From Bittarella massiliensis (ex Durand et al. 2017) (lineage in GTDB: Bacteria > Bacillota > Clostridia > Oscillospirales > Ruminococcaceae): a DNA stretch of 64,000 nucleotides. The DNA is taken from contig NZ_LN908975.1 in NCBI RefSeq assembly GCF_001486165.1, forward strand, positions 186,001-250,000, read 5' to 3'. Below are positions 41,313 through 49,411 of this stretch, piece after piece; positions within the stretch are counted from its first letter, which is position 1, and the number at the start of each line of letters is the position of its first letter. The translations under genes were made by a program, and so were the position numbers. The notes beneath the pieces were generated by a model that was not told the origin of the DNA, did not search any database, and saw nothing but the letters and a program-made list of their open reading frames with translations.

Positions 41313-42755
41313 ATGAGCGCCCTCTTCGCCTTTTTTGACGCCGTCTCCCAGGCCTTTCGCAGTTTTCTGGGGGCTGCCAACGACTTTTTGTACAGCTTCA
41401 TCCTCATCTTTTTGCTGGTCATCGCCGGGCTCTACTTCACCTTTCGCACCCGGTTCGCCCAGTTTCGGCTGCTGCCCGACGCCATCCGCTCCATGACCGA
41501 GCGCCGGGAGAAGGGGTCGGTCTCCTCCTTTCAGGCGCTGATGATCTCCACCGCCTCCCGGGTGGGCACCGGCAACATCGCCGGGGTGGCCACCGCCATC
41601 GCCCTGGGGGGCGCGGGGGCCGTCTTCTGGATGTGGGTCATGGCCCTGGTGGGGGCCGCCTCCGCCTTTGCCGAGAGCACCCTCGCCCAGATCTACAAGG
41701 TGCGGCGGGGCGGCGAGTACCGGGGCGGCCCGGCCTACTATATCCAAAAGGCCCTGGGCAGGCGCTGGCTGGGGGTCCTGTTTGCCGTCCTCCTCATCGC
41801 CTGCTTTGCCTTTGGCTTCAACGGGCTGCAATCCTACACCATCACCTCGGCCTTCGCCCCCTACTTCGGGGCCTCGCTGGCCCCCTACGCACCGGCCATC
41901 ATCGGCCTGGTGCTGGCGGCGGGCACCGCCCTGGTCATCTTCGGCGGCACCCAGCGCATCGGCTTCATCACCTCCTTCATCGTCCCGGTGATGGCCATCA
42001 TCTACATGGCGCTGGGATTTGTCATCATCGGCCTGAACATCCAAAAGCTGCCCCAGGTCCTCTCCCTCATCCTCTCCCAGGCCTTTGACCTGCGGGCCAT
42101 TGCCGGCGGGTTTGCCGGCTCGGCCATCGTCATCGGCATCAAGCGGGGGCTCTTCTCCAACGAGGCGGGGATGGGCAGCGCCCCCAATGCCGCCGCCACG
42201 GCGGAGGTCTCCCACCCGGTGAAACAGGGCACGGTGCAGGTCCTCAGCGTCTTTATCGACACCCTGCTCATCTGCACCACCACCGCCTTCATCCTCCTCT
42301 TCTCCGGGGTGCAGGGGTCGGAGAGCCTCAACGCCCTCCCCTTCGTGCAGGCGGCGGTGGGCAGCCAGGTGGGGCAGTGGGGCGTCGGCTTCATCGCCTT
42401 TTCGGTGCTGGCCTTTGCCTTTAGCTCCATTGTGGGCAACTACTGCTATGCGGAGGGGAACCTCCTCTTCATCCGGGACAACAAAACCCTCCTCACCGCC
42501 TTTCGCTGGGTGGCGGTGGCCGCCGTCTTCTTCGGCGCCCAGGCCGACTTCGCCACCGTCTGGGACCTGGCCGACGTCCTCATGGGGCTGATGGCAATCG
42601 TCAACATCGTCTCCCTCTTCGCCCTGTCAAAGACCGTCTCCCTGGCCGAGCGGGACTACACCCGCCAGAAGAGGGAGGGAAGGGACCCGGTCTTTCGCCC
42701 CGCCCAGATCGGCATCACCGGCGCCGACTGCTGGGAGGATGGCACCCCACAATAA
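41313..42755 (+). CDS. Sodium:amino acid (alanine/glycine) symporter, AGCS family
   Basis: 480 residues with about 10-11 spans. Family signature ISTASRVGTGNIAGVATAIALGG at about 80-100, GPAYYIQKALG, KRGLFSNEAGMGSAPNAAATAE at about 280, and AFSSIVGNYCYAE. Imports alanine or glycine with Na+. AAAGGAG before the ATG. Confidence 0.94.
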   Translation: MSALFAFFDAVSQAFRSFLGAANDFLYSFILIFLLVIAGLYFTFRTRFAQFRLLPDAIRSMTERREKGSVSSFQALMISTASRVGTGNIAGVATAIALGGAGAVFWMWVMALVGAASAFAESTLAQIYKVRRGGEYRGGPAYYIQKALGRRWLGVLFAVLLIACFAFGFNGLQSYTITSAFAPYFGASLAPYAPAIIGLVLAAGTALVIFGGTQRIGFITSFIVPVMAIIYMALGFVIIGLNIQKLPQVLSLILSQAFDLRAIAGGFAGSAIVIGIKRGLFSNEAGMGSAPNAAATAEVSHPVKQGTVQVLSVFIDTLLICTTTAFILLFSGVQGSESLNALPFVQAAVGSQVGQWGVGFIAFSVLAFAFSSIVGNYCYAEGNLLFIRDNKTLLTAFRWVAVAAVFFGAQADFATVWDLADVLMGLMAIVNIVSLFALSKTVSLAERDYTRQKREGRDPVFRPAQIGITGADCWEDGTPQ

Positions 42756-42765
42756 CCCGCTTTGC

Positions 42766-42811
42766 AAAAAAAGAGAGGGGCCGCTCACCGCGAGCGGCCC
42801 CTCTCTTTTTG
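42766..42811. terminator. Bidirectional terminator
   Basis: AAAAAAGAGAGGGGCCGCTC, short loop, complement, T run. Shared by the symporter and the convergent fusion gene. Confidence 0.93.
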
Positions 42812-42814
42812 ATT

Positions 42815-44188
42815 TTAGGCGTGGCGGATTCCTGCGTGGCGGGCGATCTCCTCGTCCAGGGTGCAGAGGTCGTCGACCGACAGCTCGTCCACCCGGCGGT
42901 GGCCGCAGATGCGGCAGAAGGTCTTGATCTCCTCGCAGCTGCCCCGCAAAAACCGCTCCACCCGCCGGGCGCCCTCCTCCCCATCCAGCCGCTTGCGGAG
43001 GACGGGGTCCTGGGTGGCGATCCCCATGGGGCAGCGGCCGCTGCCGCAGATGCGGTATTGGCGGCACCCCAGGGCCATCAGCGCCGAGGAGGCGATGGCC
43101 ACCGCGTCGGCCCCCATGGCCAGGGCCTTGGCAAAGTCGGGGCCGGTCCGCAGCCCCCCGGTGATCACCAGCTCCATCTCCAGCCGGTGGCTGTCCAGGA
43201 ACCGGCGGGCCCGGTGCAGGGCGTAGATGGTGGGCAGGCTGGTGCTGTCCCGCAGAAAGCGGGGGCTGGCGCCGGTGGCCCCGCCCCGGCCGTCAATGGT
43301 GATGAAATCCGCCCCCGACTGGGCGAGGAAGGCCAGGTCCTCCTCCAGGTGGCCGGCGGCGATCTTCACCCCGATGGGCCGCCCCTGCGAGCGGTCGCGC
43401 AGCTGGCTCACCAGGGCCCGCAGGTCGCCGGGGCTCTCGATGCCGGGGAAGCGGGAGGGGCTGTGGATGTCCTCCCCCACGGGCTTGCCCCGCAGGGCGG
43501 CGATCTCGGCGGTCACCTTCTCCCCCGGCAGGTGGCCCCCCATCCCCGGCTTGGTCCCCTGGCCGATCTTGATTTCGATGGCGGCGGCCCGGCGCAGGTT
43601 CTCGTCGGTGGCGCTGTACCCGTTGGGGGGATACTCGTAGAGGTAGGTGGCGGCGGCCGCCTGCTCCTCGGGCAGGATGCCCCCCTCCCCCGAGCAGGCG
43701 GCGGTGCCGGCGGCAGTGGCCCCCTTGGCCAGGGCGACCTTGGCCTCCCGCGACAGAGCGCCGAAGGACATGTGGGAGATGTAGAGGGGCATGGAGAGGA
43801 CCATCGGCTTTTGGGCGTGCCGCCCGATCACCGTCTCGGTCGCCACCGGCTCCTCGTCGAGCAGGGGCAGCCGCGCCAACTGCCCGCCCAGAAAGAGGAT
43901 GTCCTCCCACCGGGGCAGGGGCAGGGTGGTGGCCATGGCCGCCGTCTCGCTCACCCCGGTGCGGGCCAGGCGGTCGATTTCCGCCAGGTGGGGATCGGCG
44001 TCGGGGCTCCCCGGCGCCTCCCCCTCCTCCTCGCCCGCCGGCGGGGGCGGGTCCTCCACCCGCTCAAACAGCGCCTTGGGGGCGGTGCAGCGGGGACAGC
44101 GCCACCCCTCCTCCAGCTGGGCAAAGGGGCGGCCCTCCTCTCCCTCGTCATAGATATATCCGCAGACGGAACACCGGTATTTGGCCAT
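42815..44188 (-). CDS. Rubredoxin domain fused to a glutamate synthase-type FMN domain
   Basis: 457 residues. N-terminal rubredoxin (CSVCGYIYDEGEEG ... CPRCTAPK, residues about 5-42), an acidic linker, then the glutamate synthase FMN/FeS domain: SMPLYISHMSFGALS, GEGGILPEEQ, IEIKIGQGTKPGMGGHLPG, IDGRGGATGASP, GADAVAIASSALMALGCRQ and CGSGRCPMGIATQDP, which carries the cluster cysteines. No glutaminase domain. It resembles the short GltB-like proteins of archaea and anaerobes; with a rubredoxin the electron donor may be other than NADPH. Start at 44188, GGAGGGATG upstream. Confidence 0.9.
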   Translation of the reverse strand: MAKYRCSVCGYIYDEGEEGRPFAQLEEGWRCPRCTAPKALFERVEDPPPPAGEEEGEAPGSPDADPHLAEIDRLARTGVSETAAMATTLPLPRWEDILFLGGQLARLPLLDEEPVATETVIGRHAQKPMVLSMPLYISHMSFGALSREAKVALAKGATAAGTAACSGEGGILPEEQAAAATYLYEYPPNGYSATDENLRRAAAIEIKIGQGTKPGMGGHLPGEKVTAEIAALRGKPVGEDIHSPSRFPGIESPGDLRALVSQLRDRSQGRPIGVKIAAGHLEEDLAFLAQSGADFITIDGRGGATGASPRFLRDSTSLPTIYALHRARRFLDSHRLEMELVITGGLRTGPDFAKALAMGADAVAIASSALMALGCRQYRICGSGRCPMGIATQDPVLRKRLDGEEGARRVERFLRGSCEEIKTFCRICGHRRVDELSVDDLCTLDEEIARHAGIRHA

Positions 44189-44339
44189 GGGGACATCCCT
44201 CCTTTTGTCCATTGTACCCCGCCCCCGCCCAAAGCGCCAGGGCGCCGGCCGCACCTTGTGGAGAAGGGCGAAAAGCACCCCTTCTTTTTGGGCAGAACGC
44301 GCTGATTGAGCGGTTGTCCCCTTTTTTTGCAAAGGCCGA

Positions 44340-44369
44340 TTGCGCCCCGGCGTTTTTCCGTGCTATCAT
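44340..44369 (+). promoter_or_regulatory. Promoter of the kinase-glycosidase operon
   Basis: TTGCGC (44340-44345), 18 bases, TATCAT (44364-44369). Confidence 0.65.
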
Positions 44370-44419
44370 AGAACCGGTAAGACCCCATCGGAAAACAGGA
44401 CAGGAGGAAATAGGCAGAA

Positions 44420-45016
44420 ATGAGCACCCTCTACATTGTCGCCGGGCTGCCCGGAACCGGCAAGACCACCCTTTCCGAGTACCTGCAAGAGGAGCTGGGC
44501 GTCCCCCTCTTTTGCAAGGACAAGATGAAGGAGATCCTCTTTGACGTGGTGGGCTTTCAGTCCCCCCAGGGCAAGGAGCAGCTGGACCGCGCCAGCACCG
44601 AGATCCTCTACTACGACGCCCACCGCTGCCTGAAGGCCGGGGGCGACGCCATGATCGAGAGCAACTTCAAGGCCTGCGATCTCCCCGACGTGGAGAAGCT
44701 GGCCGGCGAGTTCGGCTGCCGCTGCGTCACCCTCTACCTCACCGGCGACCTGCGGGTCATCTTCGACCGGCTCTGCGCCCGCAACCATGCCCCCGACCGC
44801 CACCCGGCCCACGCCATCGACGACCACTACCCCCTCCTCCCCGGCGAGAGCGACCCCGCCACCATCTTGGAGGACTGGGACGAGTTTGAAGCCATGGTGA
44901 AGAGCTGGGAGGTGGAGAAGTTCCACCTGGGCCCGGTGGTCACGGTGGACACCACCGACTTTTCCAAAGTCGACTTCCCGTCCGTGCTGGCAGAGCTTCG
45001 GGCCTGCCTGCAATAA
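44420..45016 (+). CDS. P-loop kinase-like ATPase (AAA_33 type)
   Basis: 198 residues. Walker A IVAGLPGTGKTTLSEYL at the start, KDKMKEILFDVVG, and MIESNFKACDLPDVE, like zeta-toxin/gluconate-kinase style P-loop proteins. RARCxRN-like lid: FDRLCARNHAPDRHP. Likely phosphorylates a small molecule. The downstream gene is a GH1 glycosidase, so a sugar substrate is possible but unproven. Confidence 0.78.
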   Translation: MSTLYIVAGLPGTGKTTLSEYLQEELGVPLFCKDKMKEILFDVVGFQSPQGKEQLDRASTEILYYDAHRCLKAGGDAMIESNFKACDLPDVEKLAGEFGCRCVTLYLTGDLRVIFDRLCARNHAPDRHPAHAIDDHYPLLPGESDPATILEDWDEFEAMVKSWEVEKFHLGPVVTVDTTDFSKVDFPSVLAELRACLQ

Positions 45017-45046
45017 CCGCACAGAGAAAAAGGAGGAACCAGACCA

Positions 45047-46477
45047 ATGGCAATCAACTACCGACCCTTCCCCAAGGACTTCATGTGGGGGGCTTCCACC
45101 AGCGCCTACCAGGTGGAGGGCGCCGCCGAGGAAGACGGCAAGGCCCTCTCCCAGCAGGACGTCATCAACCGCCGCCCCGGCGTGGCCGACGCCTCCCTGG
45201 CCAGCGATCACTACCACCGCTTTAAGGAGGACGTGGCCCTGATGAAGGAGCTGGGGATGACCTCCTACCGCTTCTCCATCTCCTGGTCGCGGGTCTTCCC
45301 CCAGGGCAGTGGGGACCCCAACCCCAAAGGGGTGCAGTTTTACCACGACCTCATCGATGAACTGCTGGCAAACGGCATCACCCCCATCCCCACCCTCTAC
45401 CACTACGATATGCCCCTGGCCCTGGTCGAAAAGTACGACGGCTGGATCAGCAGGGAGAGCGTGAAGGACTTTGCCCACTACGCCCGCTTCATCATCAACG
45501 AATTCAAGGACAAGGTCAAGTACTGGACCACCATCAACGAGCAGAGCATCATCGTTCAGTTCTGGACCCAGAAGTGCCTGATCCCCGAGAAGTATCTGGA
45601 CGACCCCCAGATCCGCTACCAGATCAACCACCACCTCAACCTGGCCCACGCCACCGCCTGCAAGCTGGTGCACGAGCTGGTCCCCGGCGGCATGGTGGGC
45701 GCGGCCATCAACACCGCCCCCATCTACGCCCTGACCTCCAAGCCCGAGGACGCGCTGGGGATGCTCAACGCGGTGGACTTCCGCACCCTCTTCTACCTGG
45801 ACGTCTACTTCAAAGGGGAGTACAGCAAGGCCTCTATGATCTACTTGGAGGAGCACAACATGGCCCCGGTGATCGAGGAGGGGGACCTGGACCTCTTTAA
45901 AGAGGGGTACTCCGACTTCCTGGCCTTCAACTACTATTCCAGCGACTGCGCCCGCAGCGCCGGCGACGCCACCGAGCGCACCGAGCAGGGGGTCAACTGG
46001 ACCGGCAAGAAGGGGGAGATCGAGTCCTACGAGACCGAGCCCGACTTCTTCCAGATCGTCCGCAACCCCGCCTGTGACACCACCGATTGGGACTGGGCCA
46101 TCGACCCCATCGGCCTGGAGTTCATCCTCCGCGATATCTACGCCCGCTACGGCAAACCTCTGATGATCACCGAAAACGGGATGGGCGCCTACGACGCCCT
46201 CACCGACGACAAAAAGGTGCACGACAGCTACCGCATCGACTACCTGCGCGCCCACATCCAGGCCATTCAGCGGGCCATGCACTACGGCGTGGAGGTGCTG
46301 GCCTACAACCCCTGGTCGTTCATGGACCTGCTCTCCACCTCCAACGGCTACAAAAAACGCTACGGCTTTGTCTACGTGGACCGGGACGAGGAGGGCGGCA
46401 GCTGCGAGCGCATCAAGAAAGACAGCTACTACTGGTACCAAAAGGTCATCGCCACCAACGGCGCCGACCTGGACTAA
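45047..46477 (+). CDS. Family 1 glycoside hydrolase, probable 6-phospho-beta-glucosidase
   Basis: 476 residues. FPKDFMWGASTSAYQVEGA N-terminal GH1 signature, acid/base Glu in WTTINEQS (NE followed by Q, not the usual P), and nucleophile Glu in MITENGMG at about 375. The C-terminal STSNGYKKRYGFVYVD fits the S..K..Y phosphate-binding pattern of 6-phospho-beta-glucosidases. No PTS gene is nearby, so phospho-specificity is inferred from the motif only. AAAGGAGG before the ATG. Confidence 0.9.
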   Translation: MAINYRPFPKDFMWGASTSAYQVEGAAEEDGKALSQQDVINRRPGVADASLASDHYHRFKEDVALMKELGMTSYRFSISWSRVFPQGSGDPNPKGVQFYHDLIDELLANGITPIPTLYHYDMPLALVEKYDGWISRESVKDFAHYARFIINEFKDKVKYWTTINEQSIIVQFWTQKCLIPEKYLDDPQIRYQINHHLNLAHATACKLVHELVPGGMVGAAINTAPIYALTSKPEDALGMLNAVDFRTLFYLDVYFKGEYSKASMIYLEEHNMAPVIEEGDLDLFKEGYSDFLAFNYYSSDCARSAGDATERTEQGVNWTGKKGEIESYETEPDFFQIVRNPACDTTDWDWAIDPIGLEFILRDIYARYGKPLMITENGMGAYDALTDDKKVHDSYRIDYLRAHIQAIQRAMHYGVEVLAYNPWSFMDLLSTSNGYKKRYGFVYVDRDEEGGSCERIKKDSYYWYQKVIATNGADLD

Positions 46478-46522
46478 ATGCCCCCGCCCCTGGCGGCGGG
46501 ACCGAGAGAGGAGGGGACGGCT

Positions 46523-47176
46523 GTGCCCAAGCGCTGTGTCATCTGGGACTGGAACGGCACCCTCTTTGACGACCTGGACGTCTGTATCCAGGTGGAAAAT
46601 GAGCTGTTGGCGGAGCGGGGGCTCCCCCCAATCCCCAGCCGGGAGGCCTACCTGCAGGTGTTCACCTTTCCGGTGCGGGACTACTACCAGCGGCTGGGGT
46701 TCGACTTTTCCGCCGAACCCTACGAGGCGGTGGCGGCCGACTACATCCGCCGCTACGAGGCCGCCTGCCCCACCTGCGCCCTCTGCCCGGGGGCGGAGGA
46801 GGCGCTGGCCGCCTTAGAGGAGCGGGGGCTCTGCCAGGTGCTGATCTCCGCCTCCGGGCGGCGGAGTCTGGCCCACCAGATGGCCCCCTTCTCCATCGCC
46901 TCCCGCTTTTCGGACATCCTCGGGGTGGAGCACGACCTGGCCCACGGCAAGCGCGGCCTGGCGAAGGGTTGGCTGGCCCAGAGCGGCTTTTCGCCCGGTC
47001 AGTTGGTGGCCGTGGGGGACACCCTTCACGACCTGGAGGTGGCCCGCGCCCTGGGCTGCGACTGCGTCCTGGTGGAGGGCGGTCACCAGAGCTCCGCGGC
47101 ACTGCGGGCCTCTGGGGCGCCGGTCATCGCCACCCTCGCCCAGCTGCCCGCCCTGATCGACAGTTTGGGGAAATAG
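46523..47176 (+). CDS. HAD family hydrolase (phosphoglycolate phosphatase-like)
   Basis: 217 residues. Motif I IWDWNGTLFDDLD, motif II LISASGRRSL, motif III Lys in GKRGLAKGWL and motif IV AVGDTLHDLEVARALG. GTG start at 46523 follows GAGAGGAGGGG. Likely a small-molecule phosphatase; substrate unknown. Last gene before a terminator and within about 45 bases of the glycosidase. Confidence 0.88.
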   Translation: MPKRCVIWDWNGTLFDDLDVCIQVENELLAERGLPPIPSREAYLQVFTFPVRDYYQRLGFDFSAEPYEAVAADYIRRYEAACPTCALCPGAEEALAALEERGLCQVLISASGRRSLAHQMAPFSIASRFSDILGVEHDLAHGKRGLAKGWLAQSGFSPGQLVAVGDTLHDLEVARALGCDCVLVEGGHQSSAALRASGAPVIATLAQLPALIDSLGK

Positions 47177-47196
47177 CTGCCCTTTGCCAAAAAATA

Positions 47197-47240
47197 AAGA
47201 GAGAGCCGACGGTCCCTTGACCGTCGGCTCTCTCTCTTTG
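47197..47240 (+). terminator. Terminator of the kinase-glycosidase-phosphatase operon
   Basis: AAAGAGAGAGCCGACGGTC, loop, GACCGTCGGCTCTCTCTCTTT-like complement. The remaining gap to 47501 contains only a GCATGGG...CCCATGC hairpin (47451-47477) that could end the MerR gene; I see no gene in it. Confidence 0.88.
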
Positions 47241-47501
47241 CAGTGTTCGCGCCCCCCCTCTCCGGTTTTGCCGGGGGAGACAAATGGCCTTGGCATACGG
47301 TTTCATAAAGGGAAGGGGGCCGAGGGCGCAAAGGAAGGCAATTCGCTGGGGTGGGGCGGTGCCAACCGCGCTCCCGTCTTGCCGGGCTGCCGGTGTCAGC
47401 GGGTGCAGTGCCCTCTTAAAAATCCGATGGTCCGCGCGGCGCAAAGGCTGCATGGGTCCCTTTTCGGGCCCATGCGGGCGGGTTTGGTCGGCAGAGGTCC
47501 T

Positions 47502-48323
47502 TCACTCCACCCGGATTTCGATGCGGGTCAGATAGTGCTCGGGATCCCTGGTCGAGTCCGCCGACAGCAGCCGCGACTCGTAGCTGCCGCTGGCGATTTG
47601 CAGCCCCTCCCGGGCGATGTAGGACAGCAGCAGGCCGTAGCTCTCCCAGGCCGAGTCGTAGTACCCCCGGTGGTGGATGATGGCCCAGCGGCCTGCCGGT
47701 TCCAGGTGCTCCTTCTCGTCGCCGGTGGGGGCGGGGTGCTCCATGGCGTAGTAGCTGGCGCTGAAATAGTCCCCCGCTGCCAGCCGCTCCCGCGAGACCC
47801 CGGCCCCCGACGAGTTGCCCTGCCCGTACTGGTGGGCCCGGCAGTAGCGGGAGAGGAGGGCGGCAGTCTGGGCGTAGCTGGCCGGGGTGATGGGGGCGGA
47901 AAAGGGCTCCAGCAGAAAATGGCGGGGTCCCCGCCGCTCCACCCAGGGGGAGAAGGGCGGGTGGCTCTGGGCCAGGAGGGCAAGCTGCCGCTTCCGCCGC
48001 ACCGATTCCCGCAGGTACTCCAGCCGCTCGATCTCCCGGTTCAGGTGGCGCTCCTCCTCTTCCAGCAGGGGGAGGAGACCGCCCTCCTCCCCCTCCAGCA
48101 GGCGGCTGCGGATCTCTGCCAGGGGCGTCCCCAGGTCCCGCATGGTGAGGATGGTCTCCAGCTCGTCGTACTGCAGGTGGGAGTAGTAGCGGTAGCCGTT
48201 TTCGCCCACCACCTGGGGGGAGAAGATGCCCTCCCTGTCGTAGTAGATCAAAGTTTGGCGGGAGACCCCGCACATCTGGGCGAACTGGCTGACGGTAAAG
48301 AGGGAACGCCTGCTTTTTTCCAT
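47502..48323 (-). CDS. MerR family regulator with GyrI-like effector domain (BltR/BmrR type)
   Basis: 273 residues. N-terminal winged helix FTVSQFAQMCGVSRQTLIYYDREGIF, NGYRYYSHLQYDELETI, a coiled dimer helix rich in Glu and Arg at about 85-120 (EEERHLNREIERLEYLRESV), then a GyrI-like ligand domain (about 130-273). Such proteins bind drugs or small aromatic cations and untwist promoters with long spacers. The divergent nucleoside hydrolase genes have exactly such a promoter. Start at 48323. Confidence 0.9.
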   Translation of the reverse strand: MEKSRRSLFTVSQFAQMCGVSRQTLIYYDREGIFSPQVVGENGYRYYSHLQYDELETILTMRDLGTPLAEIRSRLLEGEEGGLLPLLEEEERHLNREIERLEYLRESVRRKRQLALLAQSHPPFSPWVERRGPRHFLLEPFSAPITPASYAQTAALLSRYCRAHQYGQGNSSGAGVSRERLAAGDYFSASYYAMEHPAPTGDEKEHLEPAGRWAIIHHRGYYDSAWESYGLLLSYIAREGLQIASGSYESRLLSADSTRDPEHYLTRIEIRVE

Positions 48324-48368
48324 AAAATTTCTCTCTTTTCTTTGTGCAAAAAACACATGAAAAATCGG

Positions 48369-48399
48369 TTGACTGTATAGTTCCTATATAGTTTATCAT
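48369..48399 (+). promoter_or_regulatory. MerR-type promoter and operator before the second nucleoside hydrolase pair
   Basis: TTGACT (48369-48374) and TATCAT (48394-48399) are 19 bases apart, longer than the usual 17. The spacer region holds the dyad ACTGTATAG-TTC-CTATATAGT with one mismatch. This is the classic element on which MerR regulators act. Confidence 0.85.
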
Positions 48400-48430
48400 A
48401 CATTCAGGAAAAGAAAAAGGAGGATGCTCG

Positions 48431-49357
48431 ATGAAATCGATTCCCGCCGTTTTGCTGGTGGACACCGGGGTGGACGACGCCTTTGCCATCGCTCTGGCGG
48501 CCCGCAGCCCGCAGATCGACCTGCTGGGGCTGGTGGCCTCGTTTGGCAACAGCAAACTGGAAAATACCCTGCAAAACACCCTCTGGCTCACCCAGTTGCT
48601 GGGGGTGCAGGTGCCGGTCTGCAAGGGGTCGGCCCACGCCTTCTGCGAGCCCGACTGGGTGCCGGAAGAGGGGGTCGTCAACTGCCACGGCGACCGGGGG
48701 CTGGGCCCGGTGGTGGCCCCCGACACCCTTGCCGCCGCCCCCGCCGGCGAGGACGCGGTGGCCTTTTTGACCGGTATTTTGGAGAGGAGTGGGGAGCCGG
48801 TGGCCCTCATCCCGGTGGGCCCCCTCACCGATGTGGCCCGCTTTGTGGTGGCCCGCCCCGACCTCATCCCCAAGATCCGGGTGATCTCCCTCATGGGGGG
48901 CGCGGGCCGGGGCGGCAACGTCACCCCCTTTGTCGAGGCCAACATCTCCAGCGACCCGGAGGCGGCCGCCACCGTCTTCGGCTGCGGGGCGCCCATCGTC
49001 ATGTGCGGCCTCGACTGCACCCGGGACTGTGTGGTCACCGCCGCCATGATCGAGGAGCTGCGCGCCGAGAGCGAAGGGGAACTGGCCCAGGTCCTCTGCG
49101 ACAGCGGGGCCTTCTACCTCTCCATCGACGAGCTGCTCCACGACCCCCTGGCCGTGGCCTGCCTCATCGACGAGGGGGTGCTGCGGACGGAAGAGCACTA
49201 CGTGGACATCTGCCTGACCCCCGGCGAGCACCGGGGCCAGACGGTGGTCGACTGGGAGGACCGGCTGGGCCGTCCCGCCAACGTGCAGGTGGGGGTCGCC
49301 GCCGACCCCCAGCGCTTTTGGCAGCTGGTCTCGGCCGCGGTCAGGGGCGCCCTCTAG
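48431..49357 (+). CDS. Nucleoside hydrolase family protein with altered metal motif
   Basis: 308 residues. Closely related to the next gene, but the N-terminal metal motif reads LLVDTGVDDA where family members have D-x-D-x-G-x-DDA: the first Asp codon is CTG (Leu). The rest is intact: VALIPVGPLTDVARF, ISLMGGAGRGG, EANISSDPEAA, and the C-terminal catalytic-type LLHDPLAVACL. Losing the first Asp should weaken Ca2+ binding. Shine-Dalgarno AAAAGGAGG precedes the ATG. Confidence 0.88.
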   Translation: MKSIPAVLLVDTGVDDAFAIALAARSPQIDLLGLVASFGNSKLENTLQNTLWLTQLLGVQVPVCKGSAHAFCEPDWVPEEGVVNCHGDRGLGPVVAPDTLAAAPAGEDAVAFLTGILERSGEPVALIPVGPLTDVARFVVARPDLIPKIRVISLMGGAGRGGNVTPFVEANISSDPEAAATVFGCGAPIVMCGLDCTRDCVVTAAMIEELRAESEGELAQVLCDSGAFYLSIDELLHDPLAVACLIDEGVLRTEEHYVDICLTPGEHRGQTVVDWEDRLGRPANVQVGVAADPQRFWQLVSAAVRGAL

Positions 49358-49411
49358 ACAGGCGCACCGCCTGTTTTGCGGCAAACAGCCGCCGGAAAGG
49401 AATGTGAAACA

